Positions 1 to 12,729 of a DNA stretch of 64,000 nucleotides are shown piece after piece. Origin of the DNA: Corallium rubrum (Eukaryota > Cnidaria > Anthozoa > Scleralcyonacea > Coralliidae). Position 1 is the first letter of the stretch, and each line of letters begins with the position of its first letter. The stretch lies in NCBI GenBank assembly GCA_964035015.1, contig OZ035998.1:27181617-27245616 (forward strand). Reading direction: 5' to 3'. A program made the translations under genes and the position numbers. The notes beneath the pieces are model-generated. The model was not told the origin of the DNA. It made no database searches and saw only the letters and a list, made by a program, of their open reading frames with translations.

Positions 1-1039
1 GCGTGTAGAAAAAGCGAGGGAGACGAAATCTGGGAGATAGTTTATTTGTTTGTTTGTTTGTTTGTTTGTATATATATATGTTTGGTACGGTGTCACGCGG
101 TAAGAATAGTTGGACACTGGTGACTAGCGACGAAGAAAACTATGAAATCTGTCAGTATTTTGCTTTTGTTTAACGAAATGGAGCCCTCGATGGAGCCTGT
201 TCCACTTAAATAATAAAAGAGAACAACGAAGAAAAGGATACAAACAGTCGGTTTAATATATCTTGAAGCGAAACCAGAAAACCTGAAGAAACCAAACTCC
301 GTATGGTAAACAAAACTCGATTTGTGGTCACTCAGTGTTAAAGTTATAAACGGTAGGATTCTTGTTGTCTTAATAACCTAAACAATATACAGCTTATTAT
401 TTTTTTTTTTTATTTTATTGATTCACGTTTTCGTGCTTTCCCTTTGCTCGTCCAAACCATAAGTCAGCTTAACTAAAGCTAACTTAAAACACTTCCTTTA
501 TAAGCTTATGTTGATGTTATTCATTGACTTTGCATGGGCTTTTGCGATTTTTTTTGCTGTGTTTCCAAATTTTCGACTGAGACGTGGTCTGTTTAATACT
601 TCTTTCTGGGATCCGATTCTACTGAATCGTTTTTATCTCAGACTCTATTATAAATGTAATTTTGAGCTTTTAACTTTTAATTCTGCCTTTGCAAACATGT
701 AACTTATACATAGCCACATAGGGAAGCCATAAGCCATTTAAGTGCTTGCTAAAAATAATTATCCCTTTTGAATCCTCCAATAAAAACAATATATTTTTTA
801 CAACCGGATCTAAGTTTTGCTTTGATATGTTCAACTTTCATTAAATCAGTTAGTCATCCATCCGTAAATTCTATAATTATCTCTAGGATTATTATTTGTT
901 TAAAAATCTGTTTGTTTTTATATTGGTTGTATTTCAGGAGTGCTTATTTTAAATCAGGGTGGGTGGGTGGGTGGGGGGTGTTTCAAAAAACCCATTTAAT
1001 AAAAGCGGGCGAGGGGTTGTTGCATTAATGTATTTCTAG
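1..1039 (+). mobile_element. Helitron-like non-autonomous element H1, 5' end outside window
   Basis: Member of a family with seven copies in this window. The conserved right end is GCGGGCGAGGGGTTGTTGCA, then ATGTATTTCTAG followed by T. The first bases match the internal part of H5 about 80 bp from its left end, so only ~80 bp are missing. A G-rich stretch GGGTGGGTGGGTGGG sits ~80 bp from the right end. No coding capacity is visible. Confidence 0.75.
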
Positions 1040-1369
1040 TAAGTTAATGTTTAGTACTTAAACAATTAACTACTCTTACTACGGTCGTGCATCAAAATTC
1101 ACGAAAATAACGATCCGTCTAAGTTCGTAGTATTGGACAAACCTCAGAAAAGAAGGATACAAACAACCCGTTTAATTTATCCTGAAGAGAAACCAGAGAA
1201 CTTGAAGAAACTAAACGCCGTATAGTAAACAAAAACTCGATCTGAATTGCAGTGTTTGTGGTCACTCCGTGGTCAAATCATTTTAAAGTTAACGGTAGGA
1301 TTCTTGTTGTTTTCAAGTTTTCACTTAACCTAAACAATATACAGCTTCATGTTTTCGTGCTTTCCCTTA

Positions 1370-2905
1370 AGGCCCGGATTTACCGATAGGCTTACCAGGC
1401 TATAGCCTGTAGGCCCACAATTTGGACGGCCCACGTTTTGGGACGAAAAAAAAATTTTAGACACTATTTCACTATTTAGAAATATTTCTTAACTAGAAAT
1501 ACATGAATGCAACAACCCCTCGCCCGCTTTTGCATGAATTTTTGTAAATACCTCCTGATATTCCCCTTGCGCTCTTTTTTATTGGGGGACTGGAAATAGC
1601 CACTCCTGTTGATTAAAATATAGTTTTAATTCTAGTAGAATGTTTGAAATTAAAAAACTGTAGTTTTAATAAATCTATTTTTTGAAGAAAAAGGTAACGA
1701 AAAATTTAAGGATGATATTTCGTGAGAAATATTGAGATAAAGAAATTGCACGTTGCTTCCAGGGTTTGAACTCAACCATATTACCGTGCAAGTCGACTAT
1801 GTTAACCACCTGACTACCGAGGCAGGCGGAAAAATTTTGTTAAAATATTAGGGTTATATTGTACATTTCTTTCTTTCCATGTTTACAAAAAACATCGCTA
1901 CAGCATCTGAAAACAGTTTTCAAACCTGGCAGCCTTCCACGGCAATATGACATTTCAAAGTGCTGAAATTGTCTTCACCTACATGCTAATAAATATTTCA
2001 ACAGCATTTGTGCGTTTTACAGAAGAAGAAAAATGCTCCTTTTCCGATTTTTATGCCAAATTATGGACAAGCTACGTTAGTCACAAGTGGTTTTGACAAT
2101 AAGAAAACTATTTGAAAAAAGATATTAAGACGGCAGCCACAGATAAAATTTTAATGACACACAAAAGAGAAAACAAAATTAACAGTGATAGGATATACAT
2201 AAGGAAATTGGGAAACTCGAACAGTTTTGCTACTAAATGTTCGTGATTACTGAGAGCGGCTGCTCTATATTTTTACCGTAAACTAAAACCGTTTCGCCGG
2301 CCTTTATTTCTTCGTCGGTTTTCAAGCTTCACTCTTGCTTTCTCCTCCTTTCGAGTTTCGGTTTGACGGGTTTCCTTCTACTCAAGACGTTGTTTTGCTT
2401 TATACGTAGATGTTGATTTGTTTCTGTTCTTTCAAAAGTGATATACGTTTCCCAAAAACTCCTTTCTCAAGTCTTTTTGTCAAGAATAAATTATGTTGTT
2501 CGTTCAAATCTTTTTGTCAAGAACTATATATATTGTCCCCAGTACTCCACAATCTTAACCGCGGATGGTCCGTCCACACATATATATATATATATAAATA
2601 TTCAGATCACAGAAATTCGTTCGCATATCACGTTTGTCCACGCGTGTAAAATGACTCCACGCGTGTCGAGATTAGCACCCTCACCGGGTTCCGGGCCTTC
2701 GGCCCTACGCCCGGGCTCGGGGGAAATGACGAGAAACTCTGTTAAAACATGGGATTTCAGACCTTTATATTTTGCTCAAAAATGTCCTCAAAATGTGGGA
2801 AATGCTGTTTCAGAGACCCAAAATTTAAGAAAAATCTGGACCCCCCTAGAGATGTGTCATCACACTTAATTAGCCTGTAGGCCCAAAATTAGTAAATCCG
2901 GGCCT
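1370..2905. mobile_element. TIR element inserted in H2, itself carrying H3
   Basis: The ends are AGGCCCGGATTTAC and its complement GTAAATCCGGGCCT. AGCCTGTAGGCCCA recurs next to both ends as a subterminal motif. TTCCCTT of the host element appears on both sides (1362-1368 and 2915-2921), which could be a target duplication as in hAT elements, but about 9 extra bases on the right spoil a clean 8-bp call. No transposase is seen. Confidence 0.55.
1493..2724 (-). mobile_element. Helitron-like element H3, minus orientation, nested
   Basis: Starts (minus strand) TCCCCCGAGC at 2724 and ends CTAG at 1493-1496 followed by T. The start carries the hairpin GGGCCGAAGGCCC. The copy is 1.23 kb and lies inside the TIR element 1370-2905. 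Confidence 0.72.
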
Positions 2906-3683
2906 GTAAATAAATTCCCTTTGCTCGTCCAAACCATAAATCAGCTTAACTAAAACTAACTTAAAACACTACCTTTATAAGCTTATATGTAGACGTGATG
3001 TTTTTTATTGGCATTCATTATTAAATACTCGTGGACTTTGGCGATTTTTCCCCAAAATTTTTGACTGAGACATTGTCTGTTTAATACTTCTTTCTAGAAT
3101 CCTATTCCACCGAATTATTTCTATCTCGGACTCTATTATAAATGTAATTTTTGAGCTGTTGAATTTTAATTCTGCCTTTGCAAAACATGTATGCATAGGG
3201 AAGCCTAAAGCTTGTTAAAAATAATCCCCTTTGAAACATCCTAAAACATATTTTGTACAACCAGAATTTAATAATGAAATCAGTAAGTTTTGCTTTAATA
3301 TGTTAAATCAGTTTAGTCATCTTCTCCATAAATTATAAAATTATCTTGAGGATTATCATTTGTTTTTACATATGTTTATATTGGCTGTATATCAAGAGTG
3401 CTTATTTTAATCAGGGTGGGTGGTTGGTTGGTTGGGGGTGTTTCAAAAAAGTATTTAATAAAAGCGGGCGAGGGGTTGTTGCATTCATGTATTTCTAGTA
3501 TATTGGGTATATTGGTATCAGGGACATTTTACTTTTACTTTTATAAAGTTAGTACTAGTATTTGTATAGGAAAGAGGAAATAGCATGCGTTGGCGAAATA
3601 TTCATATCACGAGTGCGATTATTCGAAGCACGAGTTGTACATGAAGTAGTATTATAGTGAGTTTACGATTATTTTCCAAAACC

Positions 3684-4017
3684 TAAGGGCCTGTTTATAT
3701 GATCCCGGTGTACCGGGACGGGATGGCAGCCGGGATGATTTTGATGTATTGAAATAAGTCACGGTCTTTGATTATGTGCATCGGAAAGCTTTCGCCTACA
3801 TTTTTCAAGGCCTAGATTACTAAATAACTTCAACAAAAGCCATTTTCAATTGCCACAATCATTCACTTTTAACTTTAGGATCAGATCAACAAAATCTGAG
3901 TTTCTTCAGGCATCGCGTGGTTTTTCTGTTTTACTTGTTGACTTATTTCAATACATCAAAATCATCCCGGCTGCCATCCCGTCCCGCTACACCGGGATCA
4001 TATAAACAGACCCTTAG
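3684..4017. mobile_element. MITE with ~75-bp terminal inverted repeats
   Basis: The left arm TAAGGGCCTGTTTATATGAT and the following ~60 bases recur inverted at 3940-4017, ending in ATATAAACAGACCCTTA. The interior (~180 bp) is unique and non-coding. Arm ends of the type CTGTTTATATGATCCCGG recur in other elements of this window (8.7, 28.6 and 45.3 kb). Confidence 0.8.
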
Positions 4018-4070
4018 TGTGATATTTTGTTAATTCTAGATCTGTGAGAACAAGTGTTAATTACTCCCCA

Positions 4071-4335
4071 TTAAAGGTGCTGTTACACGATGCGATTTTT
4101 CTTGCAACTTGCAACAAATTTACATATGGAAAAAAAAATCGCAAGTTGCAGGAAGGGTGTTACACGTTCAGCAACTTGCGACTTTTGTTGTAAGTTGCAG
4201 CAACACGGCAAAAATGACAACTGAATCGCAAGTTGCTACGGGGTGTAACACGGTGCGATTTTTTATGCAACTTACAACATTCAGTGATTTGTTGCAAGTT
4301 GCAAGAAAAATCGCATCGTGTAACAGCACCTTAAA
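4071..4335. mobile_element. MITE with TTAA(A) target duplication
   Basis: Arms GGTGCTGTTACACGATGCGA and its complement (4306-4330) flank ~180 bp. TTAAA is found immediately outside both arms (4071-4075 and 4331-4335). GCAACTTGCAAC-type sub-repeats occur several times inside. TTAA duplication suggests mobilisation by a piggyBac-like transposase (inference). Confidence 0.82.
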
Positions 4336-5330
4336 GTGGCTATAAATTGAAATAAGATATTACTGATATGGATTCTATGTAACGTGAATAGTTGAATGCC
4401 GGCCACTGTGAAAATATTTTCCTACTTAATGAGGATGGCGTCAATGTAGGCATTTGTGTGTGTTTCTCTTCTTATGATAAACCGCTTGAAGATTTTAATA
4501 AAATATAAAATAAATAAAATATAGAATATATTCAAGTATTCCATTAACATGTGAATTGGGTAAAATTTATGCTGTAACGGAGCACTGCGTATGCAAATTA
4601 TGCCTACATAGACGTCATCGTCATTACGATTTTGGAAATACAAACCTCAATATAACAACAAATAAAAGTTCAAATAAAAAAAGAATTGGCACTCAACTAT
4701 ACACATTAAATAGAATCCATATGTGCAGTAAATAATGCCTATGGCTAAAATAAGGCTGCGCCATTAGAATTTTTCCCTTATACTGGCAATAATCATTGCC
4801 AAGACAATATACATGCATGCACTAAGAATATACAGTATTTACATAACAGAATATACTGCAACTGTCGCTGTACACCAACACAACAAGACTAGCTGGCCTG
4901 AGTGCAGACTGGAGTGCGCAACTTTCATACAAATCATGAGAGGGCAAGGTTCAAGATACCCTGCAAGTCAGAGCTCGGCCCTTTCCGACCTACGCAGGTT
5001 TCTGGGAAAAGTGAGCTCTGCCAACACACACACGTGTGTGTGTTGTGTGGGCTCTGTCAACACACAAACCATCAGTTAGAATTCAGGATTATCCTAAATT
5101 GTCAAAATGTCGTCTAGAATTCAGGATTATCCTGGACCCTAGGGGACTTCTCTGTCCCACATGCGGTGTGTTAAAGTGAAAAGTATATAACAAATAACCA
5201 TTGGGGGTGTTCATAGTCAATAGAGATATGGTCTGGAAACTCGGCGAACTTCAAAGCGCCTATAATGAGCTGTGATTTTATGTTGAACCGTACCTTAATT
5301 ACACCTTGCACATCCTTTGTTTTAGGTTTA

Positions 5331-6456
5331 TCCCCGAGCCGGGCGTAGGGCCGAAGGCCCGGAGCCCGGTGAGGGTGCTAATCTCGACATGCGTGGAGTC
5401 CACTTTGCACGCGTGTTAAAATGCGAATCAGTTTGAGCGATATATATGTGTGGACGGACCACGCGCGGTGAAGATTGTAGGGCACTGGAAACAATAAGTT
5501 CTTGACAAAAAAGATTTGAAGTAATATATTCTTGACAAAAAGACTTGAGAAAGGAGTTTTGGGGGTAAGTACATTCATTTCAAAAGAACAGAAACAAATC
5601 AACGTCTTGACTAAAGGAAACCCGTCAAACCGAACCTCGAAAGAGGGAAAAAGATATAGAAAACCAACGATGATAAAGGCCGAAAAGTTTAAGCTACGGT
5701 AAAAATATAGAGCAGTCGCTCTCAGTAATCACGAACACTTAGTAGCAAAACTGTTCGAGTTTCCCTTTTTACATCTATGACTATTAATTTTGTTTTATAT
5801 TATGACATTTTGTGTGTCCTTGAGGTGCGTTTCAAACGTATCATATCCATTGCATGTTTTTTCTTGCCAATGCCCGTTGTATTTTTTACCTGTTGCTGCC
5901 GTCTTACCTTCTTTTAAATAGTTTTCTTTTTGTAAAACTACTTAGTATGACTTAGCGGTTGTTTATACTTTAGCATAAAAAATGGAAAAGGAACATTTTT
6001 TTAAAACGTACAAATGTTGTTGAAATATTTATTAAGGCCCATTAGTATGTATGTGAAAACTTTTCAGCAATTCAGATTTCGAAATGAAAAACTGTTTTTG
6101 TTATATTTGTTTAAATAAATTAAAAATATCATAAATGAATACCAGCCAGGCAGTTTGAGTAGTTTTCAAAATGCAAATATTTTTAGATACCAAGCAATGG
6201 TCTTTGTTTATGGAAAGAAAGAACTGTAAAATATAACTCTAATATTCTGATAAAATTCTGACACCTGCTTCAGTAGTGTGGTGGTAACATCGTCGGTTTG
6301 CACGCGAACGAGATCGAGTTCGAAACCTTCTACCAGAATTAAAACTATATTTTCATTCCGTCAGGAGTAACTATTTCCAGGCCTCCAATAAAAAAAGAGC
6401 GCAAGGGGGGTTGCTGTAAAAGCGGGCGAGGGGTTATTGCATTTATGTATTTCTAG
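5331..6456 (+). mobile_element. Helitron-like element H4, complete
   Basis: Complete 1,126-bp copy. The left end TCCCCGAGCCGGGCG follows an A; the right end ATTTCTAG is followed by T, consistent with insertion between A and T. The hairpin GGGCCGAAGGCCC starts ~20 bp from the left end. No ORF of note. Confidence 0.78.
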
Positions 6457-6662
6457 TTAATATTTAAATAGCACGGTTGAGTGATCGAACTGAAACGTTG
6501 CTATTCGGGATAAATCGTTCATTATAGTATAATGATTATACTACAATACAATGTTCATCAGTCAATGAAATATCGATGTGAAACGGATTATCCCAGAGTC
6601 TCTCGTTTCCCGGGTGGGGAACGTGGGCTCTGGGAACGAGATTGGCTACATATGAATATACT

Positions 6663-7232
6663 CCGTGGTTATAGATCCGACATTGACATAACGCGTGCGC
6701 AGTAACAGTTTATTTTGAACTTAGTGCTAGCGCTTTTCAAAAAAGCAAACAGAAGACCCGACATTATTCAGTCTTTTGAGTTTTGACCAAAAGGTTAGAA
6801 AGCTAGAAAATTTAACTGGCGTGGAAAATTTATTCATATTGATGTTTCTCATGTGAATGATGCCTTGTCGTTGACATTCTCAGTCTTTCCGTCTCTCAAA
6901 TGATTACAGTTTAAAAGATAGTTTCGATATTTGACAGAACCTAGTCTGATTCAAGGCAGAAAACGAAATCTACAGATTGGCCAACTTAAATTCAATCACA
7001 GCCGTAAGTTCGTCAGTTCGGTAACCGCGTTAATCTTCCCGCGTTTCTATATTTCTATAACCGCTGCACTGTCAGAATGTTTATGCTACGATGTCTCGAT
7101 GATCTAAGACTAACTGAGTAATAATGTCGACGAGCACCAAGTATAAAATAAACGGTATTGCGCACGCGTTATGTCAATGTCGGATCTATAGCCATCGAAC
7201 CTAAAGATCCGGTGTCGGAACTATAACCACGG
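6663..7232. mobile_element. MITE with ~43-bp inverted repeats
   Basis: CCGTGGTTATAGATCCGACA and TTGACATAACGCGTGCGCA on the left recur inverted at 7154-7232; the right arm is itself partly duplicated (two GATCCG/GTCGG segments). The interior has no coding potential. A truncated GGGCTCTGGGAACGAGA motif just before it (6629-6645) is related to the termini of the 42173-44153 element. Confidence 0.75.
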
Positions 7233-7552
7233 CGATAAATATAATAGCATCGTCACAGATGATGTTTAGTGAAGTTTATAAGTAAAAAATCTAAAGAAAG
7301 AACAGCACGAATGTATAGAGAACGTCCTGTTTAATGAGGATGTGCTAGCTGTACTCCATACTAGTTATCGCAAGAGTTTAATATACCAACTTCTCCCAAA
7401 TGTCTACGAAGAGAGAGCGAAGAGAGTTAAGAGACGTATAAGCAAGCTCGTGAAGGAATCATTCCGAAACAATTCTGGATTGTAGTCGTGAGTCTGCTTG
7501 AATATCTAAGGAAACAGCAAATTTCAAACTTGGAACGGCTGGATTGTGCGAT

Positions 7553-7669
7553 TAAGACCTCGTTTACACTAGAGCAAAAGTATCCGGATTCACATTGTTT
7601 TTCATCCTCATGGGAATAAAAAACAATGTGAATCCGGAAATCTTTGCTCTAGTGTAAACGGGGTCTAAA
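7553..7669. mobile_element. Small foldback element, near-perfect palindrome
   Basis: CGTTTACACTAGAGCAAAAG at the left pairs with CTTTGCTCTAGTGTAAACG at the right, and GGATTCACATTGTTTTT pairs with its complement, leaving a loop of about 15 bases. Total length ~115 bp. Confidence 0.8.
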
Positions 7670-7939
7670 GCTTCGTCGATTCACTCGATTGGAGACTCAG
7701 AAAAATTCATTTGGGGGCGGAAAGCGGCCAGGTAAAGAACTGTGTCAGGCTTTATTTCTCGTCTTCTCGGCCGCCCGCCTGCCTCGCCCGCTTTCAGCGG
7801 AAGACGAGAATAAATCCTGATACTCAGGTTAACTTCATCCACGTTTGCCCACTCCACCCAAAAAGAGCCGCCCACAGAGTTGCCTGCGAGGGATGCTGGT
7901 AAGTCCAAAAATTTAATATTAATTACAATGGAATAACCG

Positions 7940-8122
7940 AATTAATTGGTTGTCTCAGATTCATTTTCTATTTAACCGATATTTATTGATCAAAACAATT
8001 GAAATGTTAATTGGTTAAAATAAACCAGTTTCGGTTGTTTCAACCCATAAAATAACAGTCAAGTAAGTGAATCTGAGACAACCAATTAAATTGGTTATTT
8101 CAACCAATCAGTTTTTACAGTG
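7940..8122. mobile_element. Foldback repeat of the TTGGTT/AACCAA family
   Basis: TTAATTGGTTGTCTCAGATT (left) pairs with AATCTGAGACAACCAATTAA (8070-8089). Many internal GGTT/AACC motifs; ends near TTTTTACAGTG. A related element lies at 32528-32767. Confidence 0.65.
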
Positions 8123-8368
8123 TTTTATAGGCTGAGTATTTACACATTACTACAAGTTACTATAACTTATCACTTGACATGATATGGCAAGGGTTTTGAC
8201 AGGATATACACATGCATAATTAATATGCATATATTATAATCATGCCTCTTGCTCTATAGTACTCTAACTGTGGATCCCGTTCCAACTGTTGCTTTATTCC
8301 AGTTATGCACCATATTTATGAGACTACGAGAGCATGGCCGGGTAGTGGAAGAATTAGGGACACATCCC

Positions 8369-9150
8369 TTATTGATCTGGCCGTAAATGACTACTTAAGG
8401 ATAGCTGGTCATGATCTTGCACTACATATTCCTCAGCAATTTTTGAAAGAGTTGGTATTAATGAGATTGGTCTCATGTCTTTCGAAAAATCCTCAGTTTT
8501 CTTAACGTTGGGTAATGGCGTAACATTTGCACTTTTCCAAACCGTTGGAAGAGTTTGTTCTTTAAGAGACGAATTTATAATGTGGCAGATTGGTTGGGCT
8601 AATTCCATAAAAAAAAATCACGCAAATCTAATTACATTGTCTGGGCCACCTGGTTTTGTCCAACTAATCATACTAAGATTTTAAGGCAAGACAAGTACCA
8701 TATGAATACAAGACAGACTTCGTCTCGCTTACTGGGTCAGCCCGCTTACCGAGATCATATGAACACCCCGCGAAGATTAATACGGTTTGCTAGATCTACA
8801 ATGTTGTTGTGATTGAAAACTTGACCATCAGTCATGATACCAAGTCTTTGGGTTAGTGATACCACAAAAACGGCGACTTTCAGACCACCATTTTCTTGGA
8901 TTGTTCTTTCTGAAATTGTCCACTTTAATCCGATAATAATCTGATTTACAACGCTTTCTTTCTCTATTAACCAAGTTTCTATAGTATTTAAATAAGATAG
9001 AGTTGTTTTGTCTGTATGCTTTTTACCGCTGATCCATGGTGTATCGTTTCTGTGAATTTTAATTGTTTTAATTGGCAGTAACTTGTCACAGCCGATATAA
9101 ATAAGTTGGTTGAAATAATCGAGCTTTTGATTTATATTATCAAAGTTTTT
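8369..9150 (-). pseudogene. LINE (non-LTR retrotransposon) relic, linker and start of RT
   Basis: Reading the minus strand from 9150: a linker with LDYFNQLIYIGCDKLLPIKT and NDTPWISG, then (shifted frame) NRERKRCKSDYYRIKVDNFR and NPRKWWSES, typical of the region between endonuclease and reverse transcriptase. After a MITE-like patch (about 8690-8765) comes SLKEQTLPTVWKSANVTPLP with RPISLIPTLSKIAEE, the N-terminal RT blocks. Frameshifts and stops show it is dead. The Penelope pair is inserted at its upstream end. Confidence 0.8.
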
Positions 9151-9194
9151 TTAGGACATCAGCTATTGATTGACCAGGCGGGAAGCGTAATCTA

Positions 9195-10408
9195 ATTATG
9201 AATATCAAAGCCCAGCATATTATTTTCATAAGAGCCATTGAGTCGGACACGAGAGTAAAATCATAATATTTAGTAAAGTTCTAACGTTTCGTTGTTATTA
9301 TCACAACATCTTCAGAGAATAATTTACATGAGTGTAATGAGACTAAATATATAATTACAGAGTTGTCATAACATATGCATGCAATAACCAATCAGAGAGT
9401 GTTACTATAAATAAAGTTACAAGCAGAAGTGACAGACAAAAAGGAAGTAAAATTATAAAAGGAAGAGTGGCGCAGAACCAATATTACCATTTAGAGAAGG
9501 TTTAAGTTTGCGAATAAGTAAGCTTTCTCGGAGAAGAAGTTCAGACTCAAAAGAACAAGAAGAAATGATTTTAAAATCATCAAATGAGACAGGGTGACCA
9601 GTGTCATGGTGATGAGAGAGAATGTTAGTGGGAGAAGGGTTAGTGCGTTTCTTTCCAGTGAGAGGTGAGATTCCCATGTGCTCCGAAACACGTGTATGTA
9701 AGTGTCGGATTGTTTCTCCGACATACGAAGCTCCGCAGCTTCGACACATAAAACGATAAACGACACGTGATCTTAGACGAAAAGGAATCTTGTCTTTGAA
9801 AGAAAAGAAATGGAAAAGCCTAACCAAAGGACGAGCAATATACCTAATGTCGATATGAGGATAAGCAGATGAGAAAAGTTTTCTCATTTGGGTTCGGATT
9901 TGAAGGAAATGTTGTCCAGTAAATGGTAAAGAAAAGTAAACAATGCGTTTAGGAACCGTAGGTGTTTTAGTTGATTTTGAAAAGAACTTGTCAAGAAAAG
10001 TGGCAATGCAGCTATCAAGAAATTTTTCTGGGTAACCATTGCTAATGAAAGTGCGTTTGAGCTTTTCTAGTTCGACATGAAAAATGGCATACGTAGAACA
10101 AATATTAAAACAACGGTTGAGTAATGAAAAAATCAGACCTCTTTTATAGGAGAACGGAATAAAAGAATGAAAAGAAGTCAATAGGCCTGTAAAAGTGGGT
10201 TTGCGGTAAACACTCGTTGAAAAGCAACCACTGGAACGGTTGACATTAACATCTAAGAACGGTAAAGATTTGTTGACTTCCAATTCATGCGTAAATTTTA
10301 TTTTCGGATGCTTAGAGTTTAAATAGTTAAGAAACGGAAGAACGTGATCACGAGAACGAAATAAAATGAAACAGTCATCAACATAACGGCGATAAAACAA
10401 TGGTTTGA
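9195..10408 (-). mobile_element. Penelope-like element copy 1 (RT fragment plus GIY-YIG)
   Basis: The open frame 9453-10400 encodes 315 residues that start at the RT catalytic motif (YRRYVDDCFILF) and run to the C-terminus. After the RT thumb region comes a GIY-YIG endonuclease with CRSCGASYVGETIRHLHTR, preceded by the Cys pair typical of Penelope-like elements. The copy lacks the N-terminal RT and so is 5'-truncated. Its 3' UTR (9195-9452) contains a hammerhead-like motif. Nearly identical to copy 2, with only a few residue differences. Confidence 0.88.
9285..9315 (-). ncRNA. Hammerhead-like motif in Penelope copy 1
   Basis: The minus strand reads CTGAAGA, stem GTTGT/ACAAC, GAAAC. This resembles the hammerhead core CUGANGA-stem II-GAAA that Penelope-like elements are known to carry, but position 4-5 is AA rather than UG and I cannot close stem III or I convincingly. 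Confidence 0.4.
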
Positions 10409-10411
10409 ATT

Positions 10412-11606
10412 CAGATGGACAGTCGTTCTCGTGATCACGTTCTTCCGTTTCTTAACTATTTAAACTCTAAGCATCCGAAAATAAAAGTTACGCATGAATT
10501 GGAAGTCAACAAATCTTTACCGTTCTTGGATGTTAATGTCAACCGTTCCGGTGGTTGCTTTTCAACGAGTGTTTACCGCAAACCCACTTTTACAGGCCTA
10601 TTGACTTCTTTTCATTCTTTTATTCCGTTCTCCTATAAAAGAGGTCTGATTTTTTCATTACTCAACCGTTGTTTTAATATTTGTTCTACGTATGCCATTT
10701 TTCATGTCGAACTAGAAAAGCTCAAACGCACTTTCATTAGCAATGGTTACCCAGAAAAATTTCTTGATAGCTGCATTGCCACTTTTCTTGACAAGTTCTT
10801 TTCAAAATCAACTAAAACACCTACGGTTCCTAAACGCATTGTTTACTTTTCTTTACCATTTACTGGACAACATTTCCTTCAAATCCGAACCCAAATGAGA
10901 AAACTTTTCTCATCTGCTTATCCTCATATCGACATTAGGTATATTGCTCGTCCTTCGGTTAGGCTTTTCCATTTCTTTTCTTTTCTTTTCTTTCAAAGAC
11001 AAGATTCCTTTTCGTCTAAGATCACGTGTCGTTTATCGTTTTATGTGTCGAAGCTGCGGAGCTTCGTATGTCGGAGAAACAATCCGACACTTACATACAC
11101 GTGTTTCGGAGCACATGGGAATCTCACCTCTCACTGGAAAGAAACGCACTAACCCTTCTCCCACTAACATTCTCTCTCATCACCATGACACTGGTCACCC
11201 TGTCTCATTTGATGATTTTAAAATCATTTCTTCTTGTTCTTTTGAGTCTGAACTTCTTCTCCGAGAAAGCTTACTTATTCGCAAACTTAAAACTTCTCTA
11301 AATGGTAATATTGGTTCTGCGCCACTCTTCCTTTTATAATTTTACTTCCTTTTTGTCTGTCACTTCTGCTTGTAACTTTATTTATAGTAACACTCTCTGA
11401 TTGGTTATTGCATGCATATGTTATGACAACTCTGTAATTATATATTTAGTCTCATTACACTCATGTAAATCATTCTCTGAAGATGTTGTGATAATAACAA
11501 CGAAACGTTAGAACTTTACTAAATATTATGATTTTACTCTCGTGTCCGACTCAATGGCTCTTATGAAAATAATATGCTGGGCTTTGATATTCATAATTAG
11601 ATTATC
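10412..11606 (+). mobile_element. Penelope-like element copy 2, inverted, frameshifted
   Basis: Mirror copy of the preceding element, joined head to head (5' to 5') at about 10400-10425. It starts just after the YVDD motif (SRDHVLPFLNYLNSKHPK). The frame breaks near 10980-10995, where a (TTTTC) expansion adds 10 bases relative to copy 1; the GIY-YIG part then continues in another frame (to 11339). The 3' ends of both copies reach GCTTTGATATTCATAATTAG. ATTATCAAAGTT occurs on both outer flanks (near 9136 and 11604), a possible target duplication. Confidence 0.87.
11477..11507 (+). ncRNA. Hammerhead-like motif in Penelope copy 2
   Basis: Identical to the motif of copy 1: CTGAAGA, a 5-bp stem with a 7-base loop, then GAAAC. 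Located ~140 bp after the stop codon. Confidence 0.4.
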
Positions 11607-11614
11607 AAAGTTAT

Positions 11615-12480
11615 AGGCGATCGAGCCAGTCGATAGAAGTAAGTTAACGTCCAAAAGCTTGTTTTGAACTAAGGTCTACATTCTCTAACTTTTACGGTTG
11701 TTTTGGAGGGTAAATTTTGTTTTGTATGAAAAGTAAAATATTAAAAGCTATATAAAAAGTTTAAAAAAATGAGGGCAGAGGTTTGTGTTTAGGAAAAGGG
11801 CAGGAGTCGCGAAACCCCTACCCTAGTTGCGCCCCCACTTCAAGCAATGACAATTTAGTTTAACGCAACCATAGTCAATCGTATAGTCAATACAGCACAA
11901 GTACAGTAGTATGGTAAAAACAATGATGTACCGGTAGAAAACTTGGGGTTGTTGTCTAATTTTTACACGTAATAAGTTAAGTATATGATATATGATTTAT
12001 TTAACTTTGCCTAGCTAACTAAGATCGATTAAGCTAGCCTAATTTCTAGGTCTTTCCCTTCTACAAAGAAAACTGGGGATAAGATTAAGCTAAAATTGAG
12101 ATCTGTGGTGTGAAGAAATGTCGATGTGTAGAACATAGAGAAAAGCCATGAAAGCACAGGGGAGCGCCAACAAGTCTGCTTATATCAATTTAAATGAGTT
12201 CCAAGCCCGGACACACTAAAACCTAGAACTTTAGAATTTAGTAAGCTTCAGATGATAATGCAATCGCGTACTAGTTAGTAGGTAAAGGAAATTGTTGAGA
12301 TAACAAGTATCTCGAGTACGACTGCTGTAAAGTTAGCAAATGAATAAAATGCCAGTAATGTCATCAACTATACATTTATGACATAATTTTTGCATTGAGT
12401 GCATTGACAACTACAGCAAACAATTTAATTACCATTAATATAAAGACTGTCATTGAATTTGACTGTTAATTACCTCAGCC
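11615..12480. other. No recognisable gene
   Basis: AT-rich sequence right of the Penelope pair. I see no conserved peptide, no long inverted repeat and no clear splice-bounded exon here. Confidence 0.5.
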
Positions 12481-12504
12481 TTGGAGGTTATGTTTTTCCC
12501 CCTT

Positions 12505-12729
<225 letters not shown>

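Larger units (their letters stand above)
1145..3498 (+). mobile_element. Helitron-like element H2, interrupted by a nested element
   Basis: Left half (about 1145-1369) and right half (about 2907-3498) are collinear with H1; the right end is again ATTTCTAG followed by T. The middle is replaced by a TIR element (1370-2905) that itself carries H3. The 5' end is truncated relative to complete copies. Confidence 0.7.
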
